Source: Eutrigla gurnardus (taxonomy: Eukaryota; Chordata; Actinopteri; Perciformes; Triglidae). From it: DNA of 64,000 nucleotides. The position numbers and the translations under genes are program-made. This document shows, piece after piece, positions 12,660-24,606 of the stretch (its first letter is position 1; every line of letters begins with the position of its first letter). Below the pieces are notes generated by a model that was not told the origin of the DNA, did no database searches, and worked only from the letters and a program-made list of their open reading frames with translations. The DNA lies in assembly GCA_963514095.1 (NCBI GenBank), contig OY741264.1, forward strand, positions 17,668,827-17,732,826. The letters run 5' to 3'.

Positions 12660-13420
12660 TTACAGCCTAATCTCGATGAGTTAAAGGACAAGCGAGGTGC
12701 TAAAGGTAAACCCAAGGGTGCAGGTTGTGCAGCCAGAATTATACCATCTGTTAATCAAGTGTGTGTACCATCTAACTGTAAGGCAGGGGAGAAGGCCTCT
12801 CTGAGTTCAATGAGCGAGGGAACTGATCAGCTCAAAGAGGAGCGGCCTGTAGAACAACCACAAGCATGTGTTAGTAATGACTATAGCCCCTTCATTACAG
12901 TTGGTCATGTTTCATTGGTTTGAAGCAACCAGAAAGTACCAGTGCGTATTTTGCGTGACACTAGAGCATCAGAATAGTTTGTTTTGGAATCTCTTTTGCC
13001 TTTCTCACAGTCGTCTGACACAGGGACATGTGTCCTTATCCGGGGTATTGGGATGCACACTATTTCTGTTCCACTACATCGGATAGGTTTGGAGTCGGAG
13101 CTTGGGAGTGGGGAAGTTGTTTTGGCGGTATGCCCGTCTCTACTTATATTGAGACTGAATACAGTTTTTGGTTATCTTTCCCTGACCCCAGGGTGGTGCC
13201 CCATATATTCATGATTATATCATAATAATATATTAAATATAATTATTAATATCGATAATCATATTGACATTAATAATTAGCTGTTGATAAACAAATCTGC
13301 TCCTGCTACATCCCCAACACTACCTATAGAAGGCGTAGATGTGATTATTGGAAGTAACCTTGCAGGTGGGCGTGTGGACATCACCGCCTTCTATAGTAAA
13401 CACAACATCTGTCTTAACTG
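12660..13420 (+). pseudogene. Gag C-terminus and aspartic protease remnant
   Basis: A Lys/Gly-rich stretch (12660-12880) leads into a retropepsin-like domain. The active-site tripeptide is degenerate: the sequence reads RDTRAS at about 12954-12971, with Arg where the family has Gly, and a stop follows shortly after. Downstream phrases LIRGIG and VIIGSNLAGG are typical of this protease family. AT-rich DNA at about 13205-13300 interrupts the domain between these phrases. Confidence 0.65.
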
Positions 13421-13474
13421 TTGAATCAGATTCATGCTCTGCTGACTTTCCTGAAGTTTTCACCTCATACCCAA

Positions 13475-14600
13475 GGAGGGGAACAGGAACTAGAGTCTGT
13501 AAAAAGTGCTGCTTTAAATTTGTCTCTCATACCACCTACTCTTTCCCGTGAGGAGGTTGTGGCAGCACAAAAGAAAGATGAGGATTTGGCTGGCCTTTTT
13601 GCTGTTGCTTTAACAGAAGAAGAGCTGAGAAGTGCAGCTGATGGATATTTTGTGGTTGACAACCTGGTCCACAAATGGTCTCAGTTCAATGGTGAGGTTG
13701 GGGATCCAGTCATTCAGGTTCTGGTGCCGAAACCATTTCGTAATGTAATCCTGCAGACGGCACATGGTGACGTGGCAGGTAATTTGGGTGTTCGCAAGAC
13801 ACATTATGCTTGTTGCAGCATTTTTGTTGGCCTAGGATGAAGCGAGATGTTGCTCAGTTCATAAAAAATTGTCATATTTGTCAGCTGGCAGGGAAAAACA
13901 ACCAGTCAATTAAACCGGCACCCCTGCGTCTGATTCTATCAGTGGGGAAGCCTTTTGAACACCTTATTATTGACTGTGTGGGCCCCCTTCCTACTTCTAA
14001 GTCAGGGTGTGCTTAGTTGTTAACAGTTGTTAACTGTTATGTTAAAGTCACTCACACAGTTCATTTTCATATTTGGCATACCACGTGTGATTCAGAGTGA
14101 CCGTGGAAGCAATTTCACATCAACAATTTTTCGTAACATCCTCAAACAGCTAAAAGTCAAACGGCAGTTTAGCAGTGTGTACCATCCCCAGAGTCAAGGT
14201 GCTTTGGAACGTTTCCACAGTACCCTGAAGTCCCTTTTGTGTGCCTACTGCATTCAGTTAAACAGAGACTGGGAACAGGGTATTCCATGGCTGTTGCTAG
14301 CAGCACGTGAAATGGTGCAAGACCCATCAGTTTCTTGCCAAGGCCCAGCAGGGTATGAAAAGGAGGTTTGATCGCCGTGCTGTTGAACGTATATTTAGTC
14401 CTGGTGATCAGGTCCTGGCTTTGTTGCCGGTACCTAAATCACCAATTTGTGCTAAATTTGTCGGCCCCTACTCTGTTGCTCATCGGGTGTCTGACTATGA
14501 CTACCTGTTAGAAACTCCTGACAGAAAGCGATCTAATCAATTGTTCCACATTAATTTGTTAAAGCCTTACTATTCGCAAAATCCTAGTCCTGGTTCAGGA
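13475..14600 (+). pseudogene. Retroelement integrase with GPY/F-like tail
   Basis: The N-terminal zinc-binding module shows His in TAHGD, His in KTHYA and the pair CHIC, across a frame change near 13835. The catalytic core then gives Asp in IIDCVGPLP, Asp in IQSDRGSNF and Glu in GALERFH, so all three acidic residues survive. A stop follows KSGCA near 14014, and some residues between the first and second Asp are missing. The C-terminal part (14340-14580) contains KFVGPYSV and LLETPDRKR, a GPY/F-type module. The RT of the same element follows directly. Confidence 0.75.
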
Positions 14601-14699
14601 GAGGGGGAGGTGTCACTTGCTGCAGTAGCTGTCATTGACACTGGGCCCTCTTGTCCACCTTTGGTGGCAGCGGAGGTTGAGGAATTTGGCCTTGAAGAC

Positions 14700-16074
14700 A
14701 CGGTGCTGCAGCCAAGGCTTAACAATTCTACAATGTTGGAAAACTTGGATACCTTGATAGGCCATCTTCCATTAGATCAAGCTAATGAGTTAAAGGCTCT
14801 GATTGAGATATTTCCGGTTCTCTTTTCTGACACGTTCACATGTACAGATATCAACGAGCATGATGTAGATGCTGGCAATCTTGCCGATTCGCCAGCGTTT
14901 CTATCGTGTAGGGGCTGAAAAAAAGTGTTGGATGCTGAGGTACAGTATCTGTTGGACAATGACTTGGCTGAGCCCTCCCGCTCTAGTTGGGCATCACCTT
15001 GCTTACTTGTGGCTAAGCCAGAAAAAACCTTTCATTTCTGCATGGATTATCGCAGGTTAAACAAGGTAACTAAACTAGATTAATTCCCACTCCCCAGGAT
15101 GGATGATCGTATAGATCAGGTGGGTGCTGCGCATTATGTTGGGCTCAGGAAGTGTCGGCATTCATCACTCCCTCTGGCCTCTATTCATACTGGGTCATGA
15201 GTTTTGGTTGCGGAATGCACCCGCGACGTTTCAGAGATTGATGAATCGGGTAATTGCAGGTCTAAAGGGGTGTGCGATTTACCTGGATGATGCTGTAGTG
15301 GCAAGCAACACCTGGTCGGAACACCTAGCCCATATAAGAGCACTTTTTGAGCACTTGGTAGCCGCTAAGCTAACAATCAATTTGGCTAAATGTGAATTTG
15401 CACGCGCCACCGTAGTCTACCTGGGGAAAATAGTAGGTCAGGGGCAGGTTTGTCCAGTGAGGGCGAAGGTCTTAGCCATCGACCAGTACCCCCCCACTAC
15501 TAAGAAAGAACTGCAGTGTTTTTTGGGGATGGTGTGTTACTATAGAAGCTTCTGTAGTAATTATTCAACGTGGTCTGTCGACTTACGAACCTCCTGAAAG
15601 GATGGGTGAAATTTGCTTGGACTGTAGAATGCCAAGACACTTTTGATAATGTCAAGTCACTCCTCAGCACTTCACCTGTGCTGGCGGCCCCCCGGCAGGC
15701 CGTTCCAACTTCAGGTGGATGCCAGTCAGGTGGGTGCTGGGGCAGTACTTCTCCAGGCTGATGATGGTAACATCCAGCGTCCGGTTTGTTACTTCTCCAG
15801 GAAGTTTAATAAGCACCAAGAAAACTACTCTACTATAGAGAAAGAAGCTTTAGCCCTCATTTGGGCATCAGGGCATTTTGATGTTTATTTGGGGGTTGGC
15901 ACGCAGCCCTTGGTGGTCAATTCCGACCATAACCCCCTAACATATCTGCACATACTACACAATCCCAATCAGAGGGCTTTATTTTTACATCCCTACCACT
16001 TGGAAATTCGTCACATCAGGGGTGTGGACAATGTTATTGCGGATGCATTGTCTCACTCTTGGGTTACTGAGTGA
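14700..16074 (+). pseudogene. Reverse transcriptase and RNase H of the Gmr1-like element
   Basis: The linker LNNSTMLENLDTLIGHLP leads into RT: the fingers read FHFCMDYRRLNK, and the catalytic box reads IYLDDAVV near 15277-15300. The segment with the first RT catalytic Asp is missing near 15125-15150, and a frameshift lies near 15210. The connection reads FLGMVCYYRSF. RNase H starts around 15700 with FQLQVDASQVGAGAVLLQ, continues through a Glu in IEKEALALIWA and a further Asp in VNSDHNPLTY, and ends DNVIADALSHS before a stop at 16072. Confidence 0.8.
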
Positions 16075-16301
16075 TGTTCTGTCTCTTTGTCTTCTGTCCC
16101 TCTTGTTCCCCTTTTCTCCTGTTGTCCGTTCCTTAAATATGCTTTCCAAGGTACCTAGATTGCCGGTGGAGCAGGAGTAGAGGTTTGAGAGTGGTGGTGG
16201 GGTAATTGAAATTGGGCATTTCACTTGGTGGTGGTTGGTGTGATGGGACATCAACAGCAGTCCTTTAGACCTTAGTGGTATTGTGTTTGGTGGCAGTTTG
16301 C

Positions 16302-16327
16302 ATATATATATATATATATATATATAT
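16302..16327. repeat. (AT)n microsatellite
   Basis: Thirteen or so AT dinucleotides shortly downstream of the retroelement. Confidence 0.9.
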
Positions 16328-18340
16328 TAAACAATTACAGTACCTCACATTCATTCTGCCAACCCTTCCTCTTCTGTATCCCTCTCAATATTATTGAATT
16401 AGGACATAGCTGTAGTTCTAGATTAAGGTCAATCCACAATCTCCTCTAGTTCTTACCCCTCTCGCTCTTTGTCCAATAATGTCCTCCATTGTTGTCCAAA
16501 CCAAAGAGCTCTAGCTCTGATTCATAAGAAAACTCATTATCTAAAAGTATTTTCACATGAATCAATGTGAAAAAGCAAAATATTGTAGCAATTTAGAAAC
16601 CAAAGGGAAATATTAGCAGAGAGTCTGACAAATACACATTCCTCTGTGTAACAAACATGCTCCTGCTCATAGGTCAAGACGTAAAAAAGGCAAAGCAGGA
16701 AGTCAAAATTGAGGCCCGGTGGAAATGGTCAAAACAAGCAGCGGCATACTTTGTAAACGCATCTAAAGTAAATACTGAAGCACTTTAAATAACTACGTAG
16801 CCCCTGATGTCTTTTTGAATATGGGGATCAGAGATTGTGTGTGTGTGGTTCTAAAACAATAAGTGGGTCATGGGCTGCTCCCCTTCCCCGTGGCAGATTG
16901 TGTCAGCAGGCACTGGACCAACTGGCTAGGAAGATCCTGTTTCCTTTTTCACCATACTGCAATATTGTACTGTATTAAAATGCATCGAAAGAGGGAAGTC
17001 ATTAATAAAGTATAGCACAGTTAGTCACACACAGACACACACGAATACACATACTTTTTTTAACCAAAGTTCAGAGTAAATGTATGTTAATATATTTGAA
17101 ATTGTGCTGCAGTTTTAGTTCATAAGAATACATTTTTAAGTCAGACAGTTAGAATACCCAACAAGCATTATATCACCATATATACATTTTTCTCATTTAA
17201 AAATGGGCTGTATCCATTTTGTTGGATTACACTTAACAGTTTGCTAATACCAGCACATAAAATGCAAATAGATCCCTTCATACAGGGTTCACCATAGACC
17301 AAGCTTGCCTTGCTTGGCCAGCTTTGTTTTTCAAGAAGTTCTACATGGTTATTTTGAGAGACTTTAATTTATGCTAAGCCTGTATTTGCCCCTCTGCGGG
17401 GAGCAGTGACATAATGCTATAAGTCACACTAGACACTAACAATAGCCACGGGCCACTGGTCAGCTCTGTTTTTAGATGACTGTTGAATCATTTGAAAAAA
17501 GATGTCACTGCTTTGCTATTAAGTGCTTTGCCGTTTCCAGCCGGGGGCATTGGCTGGCCAAGATAAATAACCTTCTTTGCAATGTTAGCGGATTTCTTTC
17601 CTGGCTAAACAACTAAGCATGACAAGGGCTGCTGAACAGTGTTGTTCGAGCATCGCTCCCGATTTTGGTGTCAAAAGAAAAATGCTTGACAAAGACATTA
17701 ATGTTTTATTACTGCCCATAAACACACTGTCAACACAGCCGGCTGAACTCTGTTTGTCAAATTATTTGGCTCAGGCATTGTAGGCGTCAGCAAAGAAATG
17801 GTCTATCAATACTGTGGCATTTCCCATGAGGATATTTCCCAGTCATAACTCAGCTCTGGTGATCCCATGAGCATGAGAGTGAAATGGGAGAAAAATAGAT
17901 GGCACACAGTAGAACACATACATATCAATCACGTGTCGTTTTTAAGATTTTTAAAATCTTATTGACACAATATCATTAACTTGATTTTTGTGCACAAGAT
18001 TAAGATAAATAATGGTCGCCTTTAGGGGCTCCCTAGCAACCTGTTTTATATCCGCAGCTTCTTGTCTTGAGGGATCATTGCGATGGAAAAAAACCCTGAA
18101 TATTACACTCAAGTAAAAGTTATGTTAATTTAAAGTTAGGTTACTCATGCACAAATAAAAGTAGTTGACAGTACTTGGATAAAAGTCAAATTTGGGTCAG
18201 TTGAAATGCTCTTTGAATGAAAGTTGCTACATTACATTCTTAAAAGGGGACAGGGGGATTAAGTACAAATAATGTTAAAAGATTATATATTATACTACTG
18301 TTAAATAAAACAACAGGCCACAAAATACATTTCATTGGAG
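16328..18340. other. No gene or repeat recognised
   Basis: Mixed-composition DNA without long frames, terminal repeats or RNA-gene motifs. It may be single-copy host DNA. Confidence 0.5.
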
Positions 18341-18462
18341 TGAAAACCCCCCCACTTGTTTTAAATATTTATCACATCTGCACTACTGCAGTTGCAGTAC
18401 TATATGGTGCCACTTTAGCTACAATGCTAGCTGGAGTTACAGCACTGGCAGGACACAAGCTA

Positions 18463-20055
18463 CAAAGCTGCATCTGTGGATGGAAAAAGATAACATCGGA
18501 GAAGGGGCTAAAGATCCATCAGAGCAGAAAAAGAGTGAGTGTTGCGAGGGGCCTCGCATTGACCACTATTTCCTGAGAGGTAGGGCAAATCAGTCGATTG
18601 AAGCCCAGTGGCAGGAGATTCACCACAGTCCACAGGGTATCAGAATCCCAGACAAAGCCCAACCAAGCACGGATTCACCAACGGACATGGGTCCAGAGCC
18701 CACTCAGCCACAGACAGCAGTAGAGAGGAAGATGAATAGACGAAAGCCTCAAATATTGTGGCCTATATCCTGCCAGAAACAGGAGTGGGAATCCACCAAC
18801 ACAGACCTTGTCCATCTCCTAGAAGTGGAAAGAAAGCTGGACAAGATGGAAGAAATCATCTACAGCTATGGACGGAGAGATTTGGGATGAAAAGCCAGAA
18901 CCAGAGGACACAGAAGGCCATCTGAAGTCCAGGAGACAACAAGAGATTGAGAGACTTGTGAAAGAAAGAAGGTGCCTGAGAAAACAGTGGAAGAAGGCAA
19001 CAGAAGTGGAAAGAAAAGGGCTTGAGGCAATACAGGGCAACATCAAGCAGCGTCTTGCAACACTGTGAAGAGCAGAATGCTTGAGAAAGCAACATAAGAA
19101 GAAGGAGCGATCGAGGACTGCCTTCTACAGAGATCCCAACGAGTTCACTAAAGACCACTTTGTCAAGGAGAAAACTGGGATCCTCAAAGCACCCATAAGG
19201 GAAGTAGAGGAGCACCTGAGGCAGACCTACTCTGACAACCAGAGTGCATGTGCCAGTCAGCTTTCCGGATGACATGCCACCAATCCAACCTCTTGAGCAC
19301 CAGATGGAGACAAGGCCCCCTACATGGAGCAAAGTTGAGAGCACAGTAAGGCGGGCAAGAACAGCCTCAGCCCCTGGGCCCAATGGTGTTCCATATAGGC
19401 TCTATAAGAAAGTACCTGCTGGAAGCTGATGTAAGTGGCATGGGAAAAAGGAATCATACCAAAGGTATGGCGAAGAGTGGGAGGGATCCTGATTTCCAAA
19501 GAGAAGAATTCCTCAACCATCAACCAATTCCACCAGATCAGTCTTCTGAATGTGGAAGGAAAGATTTTCTTCAGTGTTGTGGCCCAGAGGCTCTCAGTAT
19601 TCCTGTAGTACAACTTTGTTGACACCTCAGTGCTGAAGGCAGAGATAAGTGGATTCTCAGGATGTCTGGAACATGCAAATATCATCTGGCACCAAGGTGC
19701 AGACGATTAAGAATGAGAAGAAAGACCTGCATGGTTTTTTTTAGATCTTGCCAATGCCTTCGGGTCAGTGCCTCATGAGATTTTGTGGACAGCATTCAAC
19801 TTCTTTCAAGTACCAGAGAACATCACAAGGCTAGTCAAAGCCTACTTCCGGGACCTCCAGTTCTGTGTTACAGCACAGGCTAGTACAACTGCCTGGCAGC
19901 ACCTCGAGACAAGCATAATGGTGGGCTGTACCATCTCCCCACTAGCGTTCACCATGGCAATGGAGCTCATTATTCATGCATTGCGATGGGTGGTTAGAAG
20001 GGAACGATTGAAGAGTGGGCTGCGTCTTCCTCCAATCAGGGCGTATATAGACATC
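18463..20055 (+). pseudogene. RLE-type LINE ORF: zinc finger and RT fragments
   Basis: A CxC...H motif (CICGWKK...KIHQ) sits at the start. It is followed by a charged segment with EIERLVKERRCLRKQWKK and then the RT entry PGPNGVPYRLYK near 19375-19415. Later blocks are ISGFSGCLEHANIIWHQ (about 19647-19697), DLANAFGSVPHEILW with the first catalytic Asp (about 19744-19788), VGCTISPLAFTMAMELIIHA, and PPIRAYIDI. In relatives this last phrase carries the second catalytic Asp pair; here it reads YIDI and the sequence then departs from the family. Frames change at least six times, so the ORF is dead. Confidence 0.75.
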
Positions 20056-20084
20056 AAAATGTGCATGAATGGAGTTCAAACCCA

Positions 20085-20489
20085 GCAAATCGGGTGGACC
20101 TCAGCCAGAGGCTCACTCTCCCACCCGAAATTGCAGCAACCAACCTGCGACCAGACCTGGTCCTCTGGTCCAAGCCTGGCTGACATGTCTTCATGGTTGA
20201 GCTGACTGTCCCATGGGAGGATGCCATCGATGAGGCATTCGAACGGAAGAGGCTGCGGTATGCCAACCTAGCAGCTGAAGCAGAGGGGCAGGGCTGGAAC
20301 GTGAGGGTGTGGCCAGTGGAGGTCGGCTGCAGAGGCTTTGTAGCAAGGTCCAACGCAAGGCTCCTGAAGGAAGTAGGGATCAGAGGGCAGGCCCAGGGGA
20401 AGGCAATCAAAGAACTTGCCACTGCAGCGGAACGGAGCAGTCACTGGCTGTGGCTGAAACGTAGAGACGCAACATGGGCTGCCAATTGA
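20085..20489 (+). pseudogene. Restriction-like endonuclease C-terminus of the LINE
   Basis: The frame ending at 20489 reads LRPDLVLWS, then VELTVPWEDAIDEA and VEVGCRGFVARS, and ends KRRDATWAAN followed by a stop. The PD...ExT pattern is consistent with a PD-(D/E)xK nuclease fold, as in LINEs that cut target DNA with such a domain. One in-frame stop interrupts it near 20185. Upstream thumb and linker sequence is missing. Confidence 0.7.
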
Positions 20490-20499
20490 CCATGCGGTG

Positions 20500-22320
20500 C
20501 CACCGTGCGACACACACCCAGGAAATTGTTGTTGATTTTTTTATGCTCAAACTTTTCACATTAAAGCTGACATGAAAATCTGTGGGAAAATTACAGTTTT
20601 CATTTTCAAACAATCATCGTATCATTAGTGACATGATCATTTCAAATATGCATGATAGTGTAGAAGAGTTACAGTGTGGTCATATTTCCTATGAAGCATG
20701 TTATTGTAACGAGTGAAGATGATGACCTTCACTGCGCCGAATCCAATCATATGGTGCCTGGGAGTTTATTATTATGTGATACATGGCGTTTAATACAAGG
20801 CCTAATGGTCAGTTTATAATTATCAGGATATATCTTCGGGGTTCTGTGGAAGGAAAGACACTGAGCTGATATGCATCATTGCTGGTAATAACAATAATAA
20901 TAATAAAATAAATAATTAGCGCTGTACATGATAGTTAGATAGCTTAATTGATTGTGTAAATAACAATCAAACTTTCTTATCACACACACACACACACCTA
21001 CACACACGGAGGAGCTGCAAAATATTGCTGCTTCAACACATATTTGTTGTCGTTTGACGTTTCAAAAACAATATTTTCACTGTGATCCAGAAAGTGTTTT
21101 TAGACACGCTCCTGTATGGTGCTATATGTTTAACTCACCATCACATTCAACTGCTATATATATAGAAAGGGCACCTGGACAGATGGTGCTGCACCAGCTG
21201 GACCTCTGCCTGTGTACCTGTGTCCTATTTAATTCCTGCATTATGTTCCTTTGAATCAGAGATCTCATTTGTATACATTTTTTTCGAAACAAAAAAAGAG
21301 ACATGATACTTTGAAGGAACAGGTGAGGATTTTATATATATACACACACACACATACTGTATACACACAATTACAAATTGGTGATGAAAAAGAAAGTTGA
21401 TTAAATAGTAGTAAACATGCACATCCTCATCTCACTTTTCATGAATTATCTTATTGTGTCTGAAAAAACTGCACCGTTTGTGTGGGGTGGATCAGGGAAC
21501 ATCTTACGTGGTGTGCACATTTAAACACAGGATCCAGGTTGCTGTCCAATCCTTTATTTGATGGATGGTTTACGGATGATTTTGTCTAAACAGAGGATGT
21601 GAAAATATAAACATTACTGATCTTACATAACAAAAAGTCAAAATGGTAAATCAGATAACTTGAAACTTACTTAATTAATGCATCCTTTATCTCTTTAAAC
21701 AACAGGTAAATGGTAAACTCAGGAATCTATTAAATGAAATAAACAATGAAAGATCAGTTACTTGGAACAGTGATACAAGGTCATTATTCAGAGGAAAATG
21801 TCCAATAACTCACATCCATGTGCTTCCTTTGTTCTTGCTGGGGTTTGGTATGGAGACAACAAGGAAGCCACATGGGTGAAGGGCCAACCTATATAGCCTT
21901 GGGGGGCGTGGTCAACTCATTGAGTTGGTGATGCAGGTAGCTTGTCTTGGTATAGGTGATTGACTTGTGATTTAACAGTGTCCGTGCATCATAGTGGCCC
22001 GATCAGAAAATCCTTGTGTCCGGTGTAACTCATCAATAAATATGATTGATCATTAATCACAATGATTGATGAGTTACACCAGACACAAGGATTTTATCGT
22101 TTACCTCTTTTTCTGAGTTTTAATCGTGTAATCCAGGAAAGAAGAAACTGCAGCTTGATGATAGTAGAAAACACACATTCTCAAGGTGGAGCTGAAGTGG
22201 TCTTATGTAATGGCCAATAAAATAATTGTGGGTTTAACTTTTCTCTGTGTTGTATAGGGGACAAGGACCACACTATACTCACCAGGCACCACTTTTCGGG
22301 CATATGTAGAGAAGCAAAAT
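20500..22320. other. No gene seen; possible LTR-like stretch on minus strand
   Basis: There are short CA and TA tracts (about 20982-21006 and 21335-21366). On the minus strand about 21520-21945 runs from a TATATAG box near 21890 to AATAAA near 21554, which could be an LTR or the ends of another promoter and poly(A) unit. No family was recognised. Confidence 0.35.
22007..22095. repeat. 31-bp inverted repeat (hairpin)
   Basis: Arms 22007-22037 and 22065-22095 are reverse complements with one mismatch and enclose a 27-bp AT-rich loop. Each arm contains AATCCTTGTGTC and GGTGTAACTCATCAAT. The pair could be the terminus of a small MITE or a structured RNA element. Confidence 0.8.
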
Positions 22321-22796
22321 ACTTGGGGGTAAATTTACTAAGACCGGCGTTGTTTGCGCTGTTGGTTATTGCGAGATCGCAAACAGCGCACGCTGTGCTT
22401 TCTCATTTTGCGTCGTATTTATCAAACCTGACAGCCACCGGGCAAACAGCGCATACTCCGCCCTCAAGCGTAATTAGCACTCTAAAAACAATGAATGGGC
22501 CCGCATGTTTCTAACAGGGATCTTGAATCGACAAAAAAGAAAGTGCTAAAAAGCACATAATGAACCCAGGATATGGTAGTGTACAACAGGGCACAGGCGA
22601 GGATAACCAGTTCAGGTCCACCAGAAATTAATGTCGAGTAATGTGCAGCAAAACTGCGAAATGCGACGAAATAATGGGCAGATACAATAACTGGTTTGCG
22701 CAATTAATGGAATGGCCAGAGCATAAACCAAATGATGTCGCTACCAGCAAGAGACGAACGATCGCTCTGCAGCAATGCAGAGGACCCTCCGACGTT

Positions 22797-22877
22797 CCAT
22801 CCAGACCTGAGACATGTAGACCTGAGACGTCCAGACCTGAGACATCCAGACCTGTGACATCCAGACCTGTGACATCC
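22797..22877. repeat. 15-bp minisatellite
   Basis: About five units of the form CCAGACCTGAGACAT, with the later units reading CTGTGACAT. The unit is a multiple of three, which creates artificial repetitive peptides (RPETS on plus, GLDVS on minus). Confidence 0.9.
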
Positions 22878-23679
22878 ACAACAGTCTAAGCTAAACCATT
22901 CCCTAAAAAATAATAAAGAACACAAAAACGGAATTGTTCCAGGCTGCGTTGATTATTTATTTTCTTAATTTTTTGAAGCTGTTATGTCCATATGTATGAC
23001 TATGTTACAACATAGCAATGATTCATTCATGTATTTATTATGGACATGACGACTGCACTGCTCGGTCGTTTCTTTATGGATACGAAATCAAATCTATGAG
23101 GAAAACGTTTTCGTTTCTGCGGTGAGTGGGAGGGACGAGCGCGCGCCCGGCACTCTACTGCTAATGGCTACGGGGTGATTTGAAGTGAGTAACTCCATGC
23201 AAAAACACATATTTATGTCATTTCACCACACTATTTGAGATAAACGAGCGCTGTCGTGTCTCGTAAGGACCCGACCTGTGTTGCACAGGTCTTGGAATTA
23301 TTTTCTGAGGCCCAGAAAACACTTGCCCCTATGGGTTAGCATTGGAGCTATTCTGGAAGGCTGGCAGGCAGGTACACATCTCGGGCTAGGTCAAGTCAAT
23401 TTTTGTCAGGTTTTTTGCTTCTAATAAGTCAGGATGACCCTGGGGACAACGAAAATGGGGTCAAAAATTACTGGATTTCTCCGTTAAGAACGCTTGGTGA
23501 ATGAGTCCATTGAAACCGGAAAGGTCCGATGAAGTCATTTAGCATAATAATTCAGATTATTTTTCCTGGATAACAGGCTGTTGGATCAATGGGATTCTGT
23601 CCAATGGGATATTTTTTGGACATGGGTATAATGTTCACCATCTTAGTTTAGGGTATTGACATACTAACATACTTACTTC

Positions 23680-23780
23680 CCCTGTCTTGCTGTCGGGTCG
23701 TTGTATGTGTTCATGGCTGTTCGTTCCCTGCATGCTGCACTACCTTGTGTTCCGTAGAGTTACGTGTGTTCCTGTGTCCA
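23680..23780 (+). mobile_element. LTR-like fragment related to 30.1-30.3 kb
   Basis: The segment aligns with the minus strand of about 30180-30245, sharing TCCCTGCATRCTGCACYACC and the preceding CTGTCRGGTC block. Both look like the R/U5-like part of one LTR family. Ends were not defined. Confidence 0.4.
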
Positions 23781-24606
23781 GCCTCCTGTGTCCATTTGTG
23801 GTTTTGAGTTATCGTAAGCTTTTCTTTTTGAATGCGTTTTTCCCATTATTTTGGCTGTGTGATTATGCCGCGATAGGTCCATCCATCGTCTACAGATTAT
23901 CCTCACGGGGGGGCTGGAGCCGATCCCAGCTGACATTGGACCCTGGACAGGTCATCAGTCCATCACAGGGCTGACATGTTGAGACAGACAACCATTCACA
24001 CTAGGGCTGCTCGATTATGGCAAAAATCATAATCACGATTATTTTGATTGATATTGTAATCACGATTATTAAAGACGATTATTCATTGATTTGAGAACAA
24101 GCATTTATTGAACTTTGAACTCTGGTATTTCTTTTAACACGATAAGTTTGAACTGAAAAACAAGAAAAATGCAAATAAATAAGAGAAAAATATATGATAT
24201 AAAATGAATTAAATAATATGTAAAAATAAAAAATAAACACTATCTCAGACTTAAAGTACTATACACTGAAACAAAATGACTCTTCTTTACCATAAAAAAA
24301 AGTCAACTCCAACTATGGTGTAATGCACTTGCTACAACAACCTTACCTAGTACTGCAAAAAACACTGTAGTAGTAACAATCAGTAACAACAAACAGTTAA
24401 CATGTTAAAACTATATTTTGAGGTAGAGGCACATTCTTTTGGCCAAAATTAGTATTAACAAGAATAAACTGACTGACACGCACTGTCAAGAAAAATTAGC
24501 TGCCAAAACTTCTTTTTAAACCTTTTTTAAAAACAAAACAAAAGTAGTTGCCACCCAGTCCCAACTCCCTCATCCAGGCTCCCTGCAATCTGCCACCTGC
24601 AACCTC

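Larger units (their letters stand above)
12590..16074 (+). mobile_element. Gmr1-like Ty3/gypsy retrotransposon, integrase before RT
   Basis: A decayed LTR retrotransposon has pol domains in the order protease, integrase, GPY/F-like module, reverse transcriptase, RNase H. Standard Ty3/gypsy elements have integrase last. The inverted order is the hallmark of the Gmr1 group described from cod and other deuterostomes. All blocks are on one strand with short junctions, so the order is not the product of an obvious rearrangement. Multiple stops, frame changes and a small AT-rich insertion (about 13205-13300) disable it. No LTR pair was recognised at either side. Confidence 0.8.
18440..20492 (+). 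mobile_element. LINE with restriction-like endonuclease, internally deleted
   Basis: The parts appear in the order N-terminal zinc-finger-like motif, long basic linker, RT fragments and C-terminal restriction-like endonuclease region. This is the layout of R2/R4/NeSL/Dong-type LINEs, not of APE-type LINEs. A large internal deletion near 20055 joins the RT palm to the endonuclease region. I do not assign the exact clade. Confidence 0.7.

Noticed and set aside
22797..22877. CRISPR-like array
   Set aside because: Contiguous 15-bp repeats without unique spacers, in a vertebrate sequence.
22628..22925. Repetitive peptides on both strands (RPETS, GLDVSGL)
   Set aside because: They arise from the 15-bp minisatellite whose unit is a multiple of three.
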